From Chloroflexota bacterium (lineage in GTDB: Bacteria > Chloroflexota > Ktedonobacteria > Ktedonobacterales > JADMIN01), in the NCBI GenBank assembly GCA_021323855.1, contig JAJPKE010000009.1, forward strand, positions 124,001 to 188,000: a stretch of DNA of 64,000 nucleotides, in the 5' to 3' direction. A program made the position numbers and the translations under genes. Below the pieces are notes generated by a model. It did not search any database and was not told the DNA's origin. It saw only the letters and a program-made list of their open reading frames with translations. Shown piece after piece: positions 1-8,139 of this stretch. The first letter of the stretch is position 1. Each line of letters starts with the position of its first letter.

Positions 1-212
1 TTTTCATCTCATTCTTAGGCGTGGGGTGTATAGTGAGCCAGAGGCCAGAAGCGGAGCCACAGGCATGGTACACATACAGGATGGTCCTCCGAGATTGGCC
101 TGGCAGTTGCGTAGGTAGTCAACTCACAGGTAGTGACGTATAATGTTGGAGATGGTTCCTAGCGCCGGAATGTGCCCCGGATGAGCTAGGAACCGAGAAG
201 CGGAGTGAAGCC

Positions 213-428
213 ATGCACTATGAAATCTTGATCCCCATTCTTGTTCTGGGTCTGGGTTTCTTGATTATTGGGCCGAAGAAACTGCCGGAGATGGGTTCGG
301 CAATCGGCAAGACGATCAGAGAATTCCAGAAGTCCATGAGTGAAGTTAAGGCGCCTGAGAAGACAGAGCAGGCTGAGCCGAAGCAGATTGCAGCCAGCAC
401 AAGTACCACAGATGTAAAGGCCGAATAA
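213..428 (+). CDS. tatA: Sec-independent translocase TatA/E family protein
   Basis: Small subunit of the twin-arginine translocase, which moves folded proteins across the cytoplasmic membrane. Seen: 71 residues; one N-terminal hydrophobic segment (about residues 4-19), then the family hinge GPKKLPEMG and an amphipathic stretch (IGKTIREFQKSM), then a short charged tail. Length and order are typical of TatA/E. The start has a purine-rich RBS (CGGAG) about 7 nt upstream; a TATAAT hexamer lies at 139-144 without a good -35. tatC follows 178 bp downstream on the same strand, which supports the call. TatA and TatB cannot be separated confidently by eye; the short tail favours TatA/E. Confidence 0.9.
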   Translation: MHYEILIPILVLGLGFLIIGPKKLPEMGSAIGKTIREFQKSMSEVKAPEKTEQAEPKQIAASTSTTDVKAE

Positions 429-606
429 GTCGCGGATATCAGGATATTCAGGATATTCAGTGACGACATTCCGCTGCTGCAACTAGGCTATTCGTTGCGA
501 TAGCGTGGCGTTTGGTACCCTTGATGCTGTCTCCTGCGTCTCAGGTATGAGATGGCATGATGGGTACCGGTTTTTTCGCCTGGTTAGCAGTGTGAAGGGG
601 GCGCGT

Positions 607-1425
607 ATGGCGGCACAGCACGTAGAGACAGAACAGGAACAGGCGACTCTTTCCACCGGTCTCCAGTCAGCTACCGAGGAGCCAGAAGAGGAGGAAGAGG
701 GCGCCGTCATGACGCTGGTGGAGCATCTCGAAGAGTTGCGCCGGCGCATTATCCGCTCTTTCATCGCTGTCGTGGTCGCCTCGATTGCGGGGTTCTTCCT
801 CTGGGATCGTGTGCTCAATCTGCTGACCAATCCATTGCCGGACATTGCTGCTAAGCTTCCGCATACTCATGGTGGCCAAAAGCTCATTACTACCGACATC
901 GGTGAGCCATTTTTGATTGCGCTGAAACTGGCGCTGGCCATCGGTATCGTCATCGCTTCTCCTTATATCCTCTATCAGATTGGCGCGTTCTTCACGCCTG
1001 CTTTGACCCGGAAGGAGCGTAAGTATGCGATTCCGTTCGCGCTGCTGGGCATTGGCCTCTTCGTTATCGGCATAGTCGTCGGCTACTTCGTGTTGCGGTA
1101 TCCGGTAGATTGGCTGATTAACTTCGGCAATTCGCAGTTCGATATGCTTATCAAAGCCGACAGCTATCTAACGTTCGTCGCCTACTTCCTGCTGGCGTTC
1201 GGCATTACCTTTGAGTTGCCGCTGGTGCTGACGTTTCTGGGAGTGGTAGGCATCATCAACAGCAGGATGTTGCGCGCGAAGCGCATGTATATCCTCTTTG
1301 GCCTCTGGATTCTCTCCTGTTTTATCACTCCTGGCGCGGACCCCTATAGCCCGGTGATCGTTGGCGTTGCGCTAACGCTCCTGTTCGAGTTTTCGATCAT
1401 CCTGCTGCGCATCATCAAACGCTAA
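607..1425 (+). CDS. tatC: Sec-independent protein translocase TatC
   Basis: Integral membrane core of the Tat translocase that recognises twin-arginine signal peptides. Seen: 272 residues from the ATG at 607, chosen because GAAGGGG lies 6 nt upstream; the frame stays open to a GTG at 505 without a comparable RBS. An acidic N-terminal stretch (about residues 22-32) precedes the TatC signature VEHLEELRRR (residues 38-47), then about six membrane segments including the FTPALTRKERKYA loop. The long acidic N-terminal tail is unusual for TatC. Pairs with tatA upstream and is followed by an intrinsic terminator. Confidence 0.93.
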   Translation: MAAQHVETEQEQATLSTGLQSATEEPEEEEEGAVMTLVEHLEELRRRIIRSFIAVVVASIAGFFLWDRVLNLLTNPLPDIAAKLPHTHGGQKLITTDIGEPFLIALKLALAIGIVIASPYILYQIGAFFTPALTRKERKYAIPFALLGIGLFVIGIVVGYFVLRYPVDWLINFGNSQFDMLIKADSYLTFVAYFLLAFGITFELPLVLTFLGVVGIINSRMLRAKRMYILFGLWILSCFITPGADPYSPVIVGVALTLLFEFSIILLRIIKR

Positions 1426-1451
1426 ACGTTCAGTGCATCACTGTACAAAGA

Positions 1452-1485
1452 AAAGCCACGTCATTCGCTACGAAGACGTGGCTTT
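1452..1485 (+). terminator. Intrinsic terminator after tatC
   Basis: Perfect 11-bp inverted repeat (1452-1462 pairs with 1475-1485, arms AAAGCCACGTC/GACGTGGCTTT) with a 12-nt loop. It sits 26 bp after the tatC stop and before the convergent gene ending at 1509, so it could work on both strands. Confidence 0.8.
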
Positions 1486-1508
1486 CGGCGTCTAATCAGG
1501 TGGTGGCG

Positions 1509-1967
1509 CTAGCGGGTGCCTGCGCGGGCGGAACGTTTATTCTTGGGCTGCGGGATGTAGCGTTGCTTGACATGGTACGCGCGATATTGGTCACGCTGTT
1601 CCTTGTACTTGAACATGAAATAATACGCCCAATAGACGACGATGATCGCCAGCCAGACCAGCCAGAGATAGCGCCAAATGCGGTCCGAGAAGAACGAGCT
1701 ATCCATCGCGATGCGGGCAAACCAGATGAACGGACCGACAAACGCGACCAGCGCAAACTGATTCAGCATCTTATCGAAGATGCCTCTGTGCAGCGCATTA
1801 TTGCCAAAGAAGCGGCGACGCCCTTCCAGATGATAATACAGATAGATGAGCAGGATGATGCCGCAGAAAGTGAGCCACTGCCAGGTGTAGTGGAAAACCT
1901 CTGGGTGTGTTGGGTCCCCGGTTGCGTCCTGGGGATTCGTAAACAACCACTGTCGAAGATGGTCCAT
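1509..1967 (-). CDS. Uncharacterised small membrane protein
   Basis: Not assigned to a named family. About 152 residues from the ATG at 1967, chosen because GGGAGG lies about 13 nt upstream; a longer version starting at 2009 has no RBS. Three or so hydrophobic stretches are visible (around residues 28-45, 75-95 and 105-125), rich in Trp, Tyr and Phe, followed by a basic tail. Convergent with tatC across the terminator; the next gene upstream (at 2099) is on the same strand, about 130 bp away. No enzyme motif was seen. Confidence 0.6.
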   Translation of the reverse strand: MDHLRQWLFTNPQDATGDPTHPEVFHYTWQWLTFCGIILLIYLYYHLEGRRRFFGNNALHRGIFDKMLNQFALVAFVGPFIWFARIAMDSSFFSDRIWRYLWLVWLAIIVVYWAYYFMFKYKEQRDQYRAYHVKQRYIPQPKNKRSARAGTR

Positions 1968-2098
1968 TGCGCGTTCTGTTCCTCCCGCCGCCCGACGTTT
2001 TCGTCGCATGGTGCTGTGCGATACAATCTTTTCCCATTGTATCAGAGCTATCCCGCACGGTCAAACCTGTTGTGCGGGATAGTGACAGTCATTACCAG

Positions 2099-3280
2099 CT
2101 AGCGTGCTGCGCCACTGATGGCGGTCGAACGAGTGGCGGCGACGGCTTGCAGCGCCTGGTCGAGATCGGCAATCAGGTCATCGGCATCCTCGATGCCGAC
2201 CGAGAGCCGTAGCAGCGTATCGGTGACGCCGCGCCGCTCACGCTCTTCCGCCGGAATCGAGCCATGCGTCATGCTGGCGGGATGGCAGCAGAGCGACTCC
2301 ACGCCCCCCAGGCTCTCCGCCAGCGCGAACACTTTGAGGTGCCGCACGAACGTATCAACATCCGCGCGGGTGCCATCAAAAGCAAACGACACCATGCCGC
2401 CGAATCCTGCCATCTGGCGCTGCGCAAGTTCATGGTCCGGGTGCGCAGGCAGACCGGGGTAATAGATATCGCGCACCAGCGTATGCTCAGCCAGGAACTC
2501 GGCGATGCGCATGGCGTTCTCGCAATGCTGGCGCATACGAACGGCCAGCGTCTTCACGCCTCGCAGCACGAGCCATGAATCGAAGGGGGATGGTACACCA
2601 CCGGCGGCGTTTTGATAGAACTTGATATCGGTATACGCCTGTTCATCTGAGGTCAGGACGGCGCCGCCAACGACATCGCTGTGTCCATTGATGTATTTCG
2701 TGGTGCTATGAACGACGATATGCGCGCCAAGATCGAGTGGGCGCTGGAGATACGGCGTCGCAAAGGTGTTGTCCACCACGAGCCGGGCGCCATGTTCGCG
2801 AGCAATGTTTGCCACCGCTGCAATATCCACCAGTGCCAGCAGCGGATTGGTAGGCGTCTCCACCCAGATCAGTTTCGTTTCTGGGCGTAGCGCCGCCTGA
2901 TATGCGCCGGTTTCACGCGCGGGCACATAATCAATGGTGATGCCCATTGGTCGTATGACACGCTCGAAGATGCGATAGGTGCCGCCATAGAGGTCGTCAC
3001 CGGCTATGATATGGTCGCCTGGGCGTAGAATGCTTAGCACGGCGCTGGTGGCCGCCATGCCGCTGCCGAAGGCCAGCCCATAGCGTGCGTTTTCCAGCGC
3101 TGCGAGGCAGGCTTCCAACGCAGCGCGGGTAGGATTGCTGGTGCGCGAGTACTCAAAGCCTTTATGCTCTCCCAGTCCTTCCTGGGTATAAGTGGATGTC
3201 TGATAGATGGGCGTAATCGTAGCGCCAGTGGCCGGATCGGCCTCTTGTCCGGCATGAATGGCGCGCGTGGCAAACTTCAT
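2099..3280 (-). CDS. Cystathionine gamma-synthase/lyase family PLP enzyme
   Basis: Trans-sulfuration enzyme of the Cys/Met-metabolism PLP family (MetB/MetC/MetZ/MdeA group), acting on activated homoserine or cystathionine in the cytoplasm. Seen: 393 residues, the family length; YSRTSNPTR (residues 44-52) that binds the PLP phosphate of the neighbouring subunit; GSGMAA (72-77); VETPTNP (140-146); and the Schiff-base lysine K195 in STTKYINGHSD. The GAGGCGG RBS precedes the ATG. It stands alone, with a promoter about 90 bp upstream. Whether it is a gamma-synthase or gamma-lyase cannot be decided from sequence alone. Confidence 0.88.
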   Translation of the reverse strand: MKFATRAIHAGQEADPATGATITPIYQTSTYTQEGLGEHKGFEYSRTSNPTRAALEACLAALENARYGLAFGSGMAATSAVLSILRPGDHIIAGDDLYGGTYRIFERVIRPMGITIDYVPARETGAYQAALRPETKLIWVETPTNPLLALVDIAAVANIAREHGARLVVDNTFATPYLQRPLDLGAHIVVHSTTKYINGHSDVVGGAVLTSDEQAYTDIKFYQNAAGGVPSPFDSWLVLRGVKTLAVRMRQHCENAMRIAEFLAEHTLVRDIYYPGLPAHPDHELAQRQMAGFGGMVSFAFDGTRADVDTFVRHLKVFALAESLGGVESLCCHPASMTHGSIPAEERERRGVTDTLLRLSVGIEDADDLIADLDQALQAVAATRSTAISGAAR

Positions 3281-3377
3281 GATACCGCCTCACTTCGTTG
3301 TGTTGGGTCAGGTGTTGACTATCGGGTTGACTAGAGATTGAACAGTCTGGCGTGACTCAGTAGGCCACGCCTTTTGC

Positions 3378-3386
3378 AGTATATCA
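3378..3386 (-). promoter_or_regulatory. Extended -10 promoter for the PLP enzyme gene
   Basis: On the minus strand the sequence reads TGATATACT, an extended -10 (TGnTATACT). It lies about 100 bp before the start codon at 3280. A short GGCGTG/CACGCC hairpin falls in the presumed leader. No -35 of quality was seen and no SAM-riboswitch pattern could be recognised. Confidence 0.4.
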
Positions 3387-3444
3387 TGCGCGTATTTGCC
3401 GGATGCCGGTTTGCGCTTGTACTCTGGCATGCCAGACATGCGAA

Positions 3445-4290
3445 TCAGGCGGGTTCCAGAATGAGCGTGCCATAGGGCGCGGCGAACCAGCGCTGGTCAT
3501 TGGTTGGCACGGCGCAGCGCCAGCGGCTCATTTTGCTCTCCAATCCCTCCTCTGCCATCATTTCGAGCGTATCGTTGGGATGGAGTTTGGTGATCCCCTG
3601 AATCAGCCAGAGCGCAATGCTCATGAGCAGCGACTCGGCGCTTTCAGCATCGTTGACATGTTGCCCATTGACGGCAAGTTCCGGCTTGAAGAAGTGCGCC
3701 AGGCCGCGCGTGGTCAGCCACATATCGCCGCGCTGGCCACTCAACCCGACGATGCGCACCCAAAGGCCAATAGGTGGCGGGTCAGCATCGAGCCAGCGCA
3801 ACAGTTCCAGCGCGTCCGGCGTGGTAAATGCCTGGAGCGCCGGAACGTCAAGCAGCCCGATGGCCTGCGCGGGAGCGCAGGAGGTGATGAGTGCGCCTGC
3901 AACATGATACAGCGCCCGTAACTGGTCCAGCGGGTCCGGGCTGCCACCAGCGTAGAGGCAGTGAATATACGCGCGATGGCCAGCCAGCACTTTGCGGTCG
4001 TCATCGGTGAGCAGCGCCTCAGTCAAGGCGAGCCGTGTTGCTTCGTCGTCGGCGGGCGCGGCCACGGAAATCAGGTGAATCTCATGCTGGTCGAAGCGTA
4101 CCCGTCCGCGTAAAATCGGGTGGCGCTCATCATGGTGTCCGTTCCATTGCATTTGGCACTGGTGGCGTCCACCGGCGGCAAGCGTATTCAACACTTGCGG
4201 AACATTGATGTGCGGCACGGCAGGATATAAGAGCGCACATCCCTGTGTATAGATAGGTTTTTGGCCGCTTGCCGCATTCATTGCACTCAC
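3445..4290 (-). CDS. DUF4261-like hypothetical protein
   Basis: Function unknown. 281 residues from the GTG at 4290, which has AGGGG 7 nt upstream. Soluble, no signal peptide. The C-terminal part (TTRGLAHFFKPEL... about residues 195-215, then a charged DTLEMMAEEGLE region and a final beta-rich stretch) recalls the DUF4261 family seen in immunity-type and SMI1-like contexts; this is a resemblance only. The gene next upstream (4396-5079) encodes a CpXC protein on the same strand with a 105-bp gap, so the two may be co-transcribed. Confidence 0.55.
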   Translation of the reverse strand: MSAMNAASGQKPIYTQGCALLYPAVPHINVPQVLNTLAAGGRHQCQMQWNGHHDERHPILRGRVRFDQHEIHLISVAAPADDEATRLALTEALLTDDDRKVLAGHRAYIHCLYAGGSPDPLDQLRALYHVAGALITSCAPAQAIGLLDVPALQAFTTPDALELLRWLDADPPPIGLWVRIVGLSGQRGDMWLTTRGLAHFFKPELAVNGQHVNDAESAESLLMSIALWLIQGITKLHPNDTLEMMAEEGLESKMSRWRCAVPTNDQRWFAAPYGTLILEPA

Positions 4291-4395
4291 TTCATCACCC
4301 CTCTGATGTGCAGCAGCGCCAACGCGATGTTGTCAACTGCTGGGATGCCTCTACCGCATTATATCGAAGTGCATGCTAGGAGCGTGTCAGATAGG

Positions 4396-5079
4396 TTATG
4401 CAGGGGTGTGGAGCGCTTTGGCAAGCGCATTGATGCGACCTCGCGGCCCGTATATATAGACCACTTGCAGATCATCACCATCGTTTAGCATGGCTTCACA
4501 TCCTGCCTGGCTGGCGAGCTGCTGCGCAATGGCAAGAATCCGTTCACTCTCGGCTGGGTCGTGATGGGCATAGTTCAAAGCAATCTTGCCGAGTTTCTCT
4601 TCCGGTTCCAGCAGGGAATCTACCAGGGTGACGAGATTTCCTGTGCCAAAGATAACCTGCATCGGCGGCGAGTCCGGCTCGATGGCGGCGCGTATATCGT
4701 CATAGGGGCGGCTGCGGCGCACTGTTGGCCGTGGAGTCTCATGTAATCGCTGATTGCGCTGGGTGATACGCTCTGACTCTTCCACCGCCTGAACATAGGC
4801 GGCGCGTAGTTGTTGGAGCAACACCTCCCGTTCATCTTCAGAGAGTGTTTCATCCGCATAGACATAGGCAAAGAGACCGCGCTTCATGTCGTGGTAGATG
4901 AAGGGATGTGCGCTTTCTGCGCGCCTGCCGCAGTTTGGGCAGACGGCGATGTTGAGCGTACCCGCCAGTAACCGATAGAGCAGGTGCGGCTCAAGTGTGA
5001 CGTTGACGGTATGGTAGCGAATGGCTGTGAACTGATTGCCACAGACACACGTCAGGGTTATCTCAGTGGATCGAGGCAT
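4396..5079 (-). CDS. CpXC domain protein
   Basis: 227 residues. The N-terminus has two Cys pairs, CVCG near residue 11 and CPNCGRR near residue 48, separated by a conserved-looking segment with an LLYRLLAGTLN helix. This is the layout of CpXC domain proteins, thought to bind zinc; their role is unknown. The second half is helical with an acidic tract. The start is supported by AAAGGAG 7 nt upstream. It shares strand with the DUF4261-like gene downstream; both are uncharacterised. Confidence 0.7.
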   Translation of the reverse strand: MPRSTEITLTCVCGNQFTAIRYHTVNVTLEPHLLYRLLAGTLNIAVCPNCGRRAESAHPFIYHDMKRGLFAYVYADETLSEDEREVLLQQLRAAYVQAVEESERITQRNQRLHETPRPTVRRSRPYDDIRAAIEPDSPPMQVIFGTGNLVTLVDSLLEPEEKLGKIALNYAHHDPAESERILAIAQQLASQAGCEAMLNDGDDLQVVYIYGPRGRINALAKALHTPA

Positions 5080-5363
5080 ATGTGTGTTCTCCTTTGCCCT
5101 CCTGTTCCAGTATACTATGATGGCGTTGATACGGCCAAATGTGTGTCTGCGTGCGGTGCGCCCTCATCCTCGTTGTCCATCCGTCGTTTTATCCATATCC
5201 CCGACGGCTCCGCCAGCTTGATTCGCGTACCCTACCAACTATTTACGCACCCAACTCTCCCAAATGGTTGTACTTGACCTCGTTGCTGTGAGCAATGGGG
5301 AGGTTCGCTGCGTATAGAACTAATAGGGGATTTTGTCTAAACCGTGACGAGGAGCGGGCGTTC

Positions 5364-6773
5364 ATGAAGAACCGGGAGCCAGCACGAAACCGCGCGGGAG
5401 TACTCTTGGCTTTTCTGGCCGTGGTGATCGTTGTCGCCAGCGTTATTGGAACGCTGGCCGCGACCGGGCGCTTCGCGCTGTCTCATACCCCAGGAGCGCG
5501 ACCAGGCGTCCTCGATCATGTGCTGCGCATTGACACGGTACGCTCGGCGGATTTGTATTGCCCCTCCGCCCCCAGCTTCTCTCCGGATGGTTCGCAGTTT
5601 GCCGTGTTGGGCACAGGAATCGCATGCAATGACCCAACGGCTGTATTGCCCTCTCAAGGCCGGCATAAGCTCGTCGTCTATAATGTGCAAACAGGCGACG
5701 TGCGGCATGTCATTCAGTTGGACCAGTTCTTTCAGCCGAATATCTCTGGCGCCTGCACAGATATTTCCGTGCGCGCTGTGCAGTTTACCGGGCTGGGGTG
5801 GTCGCCGGATGGAGACCATTTTGGTGTGCTGTTTGCGGCGTTCGATTCCTCTGATGCGCTCTTCACGAACGATCAGGAATGTTCCGGGCTGCTATCGCTT
5901 TCAATAGGTTCGGGAACTGCGGCATTCATCAATGGCGACGCTGGCTTCTTTGATGCGCCGACAGGGATATATGCCGGTTATCCTGTATGGGACCTGTATC
6001 ATTTGAGCAGTATGACACCGCAATCTGTAGCACCCTCGCTGGTCTACGGGTGGACCCAAAATGGCATCCCCCAGAGTGTCATTCCACTCGACGGCCAGCC
6101 GCTGGGCCAACTGCCAATACGCTCCGGTCCCAACTATCCAGTTGGCGATCCCCAAAGCGACTCTACCTACACCCTGTGGCAGCCGGGGATTGTTGCCGGG
6201 CCGGAAGTCTTTGCCGGTGGAACAGCGTCTCCCAGTGATGATGATGTGTTTGTAACCCAATTCCCTTCCTGGACCCCCAACGGACAGTATGCAACGATGA
6301 TCGTAGACGGCGTGACACTTGCGCCGCCCGCGACGCAAACGGCCATTGCGCCTACGCCAACCTCCTCGACAGCGGTGCCGCAGATGCCGCTTCCAGCCTC
6401 GATGGCGGAGGTTCCGGCGCGCGATCCGGCGTTGGTTGCGGTACAGGGCCAGGTTGGCGTAAATGGTTGGGCAATGACAGCATGGAATGATAAGGGAACC
6501 GTCCTGGCAAGCATTGATTGCAATGATGCGGCGCATGCCCGCCTCGAACTGCGCGAGACGCAAGCGGCTATGCTTATTGGCAGCATGCCGTTAGGGTTTA
6601 GTGGCGCAGATACCGGCTGCTCTGTATTCAATTCGAGCGTGACAATTGGCGATTATCCCAACCCAAACCTCAGTCTGCAATGGGCGCCGGATGGCTCACA
6701 TTTGCTGCTCAGCGATCAACTCAGCAATACTGTGACGCTCTGGCATGTCGCTCCCTCACCTCTGGCCTCTTGA
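5364..6773 (+). CDS. Membrane-anchored PD40/WD40-like beta-propeller protein
   Basis: 469 residues from the ATG at 5364 (GAGGAG 9 nt upstream; the ATG at 5295 lacks an RBS). A basic N-terminus is followed by one hydrophobic anchor (about residues 13-35), then a long extracytoplasmic domain with repeated SPDG-type blades (FSPDGSQFAVLG near 72, GWSPDGDHFGVLF near 148, WAPDGSHLLLS near the end). These are typical of PD40/TolB-like propellers. A Thr/Pro/Ala-rich linker (about residues 320-350) interrupts the blades. Probably a surface protein that binds other proteins or polymers; no catalytic motif is visible. Confidence 0.7.
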   Translation: MKNREPARNRAGVLLAFLAVVIVVASVIGTLAATGRFALSHTPGARPGVLDHVLRIDTVRSADLYCPSAPSFSPDGSQFAVLGTGIACNDPTAVLPSQGRHKLVVYNVQTGDVRHVIQLDQFFQPNISGACTDISVRAVQFTGLGWSPDGDHFGVLFAAFDSSDALFTNDQECSGLLSLSIGSGTAAFINGDAGFFDAPTGIYAGYPVWDLYHLSSMTPQSVAPSLVYGWTQNGIPQSVIPLDGQPLGQLPIRSGPNYPVGDPQSDSTYTLWQPGIVAGPEVFAGGTASPSDDDVFVTQFPSWTPNGQYATMIVDGVTLAPPATQTAIAPTPTSSTAVPQMPLPASMAEVPARDPALVAVQGQVGVNGWAMTAWNDKGTVLASIDCNDAAHARLELRETQAAMLIGSMPLGFSGADTGCSVFNSSVTIGDYPNPNLSLQWAPDGSHLLLSDQLSNTVTLWHVAPSPLAS

Positions 6774-6840
6774 GCCGCGCGATCAGCAACCGCTTGTTGT
6801 TGTTATCATTGAGGGAATCAAGTGCAGCGGGTGCGAGCTT

Positions 6841-7485
6841 TCATCTCGCCACAGCAATATCGTCGCTATCGCTGGCAGTCTTCTCGATCTGCGGCAAGAG
6901 GAACATAGCGGTGCCGATGCCAAAGATAGCGCCAGTCAGCAGACGCAACCAGACGTTGCTCTCGCGCCAGCCGAATAGCTGCGTGCCACCATCCAGCGCC
7001 ATAGGAATCATGGCGATCACCCACATCCACCAGGTGAGGTTTGGCACGCTCCGTCGTTTCCGCAGGAAGGCGAGCGTTATTCCTGCCAGCAGCATGCTCG
7101 TGTAGATGGCCAGGCAACGCTGGCAGAGGCAGATTTGATAGCCAAAGATGAAGAAGGAATGAGTTGGCAGTTCGTCGCAGAAGAAGCGATACACATGGAA
7201 GACCGCGCTGGCTGGCCCATTGAGACCAAAGGCAAAGGCAACCGGCGTGAGAAGCGCCAGCCCGATGTAAGTAATGAGGAAGCCGTTCACCACCGCCAAC
7301 CAATGCTTGCGCAACCACCCACCTGCGAATTCCGCTCCATTGGCTAACCGCTGGCTGAAGGCGCGTCTACTTGGACCAATGCCATCCAGGATATAGTCCA
7401 TTTCTTCGCGCGTCATGGATGTATCTGGAATGTTGCTTGGCGCTCCTTCATGAGAAGGATTCGATGTGTAGGGCTGGTTATCCAT
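6841..7485 (-). CDS. DUF2085 family membrane protein
   Basis: 214 residues with a hydrophilic N-terminal 60 and four membrane segments. The central signature FCDELPTHSFFIFGYQICLCQRC (quoted in part) with three cysteines, followed by AIY, matches DUF2085 proteins, which are small membrane proteins of unknown function. A GLDGGTQ-like MALDGGTQLFGWRESN stretch follows, also conserved in the family. RBS GAGGAAAAG precedes the start. Convergent with the propeller gene (67-bp gap). Confidence 0.8.
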   Translation of the reverse strand: MDNQPYTSNPSHEGAPSNIPDTSMTREEMDYILDGIGPSRRAFSQRLANGAEFAGGWLRKHWLAVVNGFLITYIGLALLTPVAFAFGLNGPASAVFHVYRFFCDELPTHSFFIFGYQICLCQRCLAIYTSMLLAGITLAFLRKRRSVPNLTWWMWVIAMIPMALDGGTQLFGWRESNVWLRLLTGAIFGIGTAMFLLPQIEKTASDSDDIAVAR

Positions 7486-7816
7486 CTCTTTTCCTCATCA
7501 GACACGAGTAAATGGAATCGTGGGCGTATTTCATGGTTGGGTGTCGCTTTTTGCTCTTGCAAAGGGAGCATAACACATGCGAAGCCCGCATGCACATGCC
7601 TACCGAATATGTTGCGACACCTGCTCTTTCATATTCCAATACGCAGCCACTATACATGCTGGACAATATCTCATCAAATTGAAGGCAGTCCGCTACGTAG
7701 TTCGTAATGGGGCGGGCATGGTATAATCAGCGAGAATGGGAGTCGAGAATGGGAGTATGGAAATCGCTGCGACTTTTTGCGCAGTGACCGGCAACGAAGT
7801 CAGGTGAGAGCGATTC
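7486..7816. other. Intergenic region with promoter and tandem duplication
   Basis: 331 bp between a leftward and a rightward gene, so it should hold both promoters. It contains an extended -10 at 7719-7727 facing right and a perfect 13-bp tandem duplication (CGAGAATGGGAGT twice, 7731-7756) just after it. No convincing coding sequence or RNA gene was seen. Confidence 0.5.
7719..7727 (+). promoter_or_regulatory. Extended -10 promoter
   Basis: TGGTATAAT is a perfect extended -10 element, 90 bp upstream of the small membrane gene at 7817. The -35 region is weak, as expected for extended -10 promoters. Confidence 0.5.
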
Positions 7817-8020
7817 ATGTCAAAGAAGATTCAGAGTACCATCATGCTCTTTCTCATAGGGGTCGGGTTTGCCATTTTTAGCTTTGTCCAACTGGCAAAT
7901 GTTCATACCCAACCCCTCTCACAGCAGCATGATGACGTCATTCAGGCGCTACTCTACATGATACCAGCGATTGCGGCATTTGCGGCGTTGCTTATGTTGC
8001 CGTTCCGCCAGTCCAACTAA
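7817..8020 (+). CDS. Small two-helix membrane protein
   Basis: 67 residues with two hydrophobic segments (about 9-26 and 44-61) joined by a polar loop. Not recognised. The ATG has AGGTGAGAG upstream and an extended -10 promoter lies 90 bp away, which makes expression plausible. It precedes the glycosyltransferase cluster by 119 bp and could be part of the same transcript. Confidence 0.55.
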   Translation: MSKKIQSTIMLFLIGVGFAIFSFVQLANVHTQPLSQQHDDVIQALLYMIPAIAAFAALLMLPFRQSN

Positions 8021-8139
8021 TTAGGTACATAGGGGGCTTGCATGCCCATGTACCGTGACTGCTCTCCCACCGTTCATGATATCGGGCGGCGCATTGGGAT
8101 GCGTTCGATTTTCCCGGTCTCTTTTTAGGAAGTTCTTGC

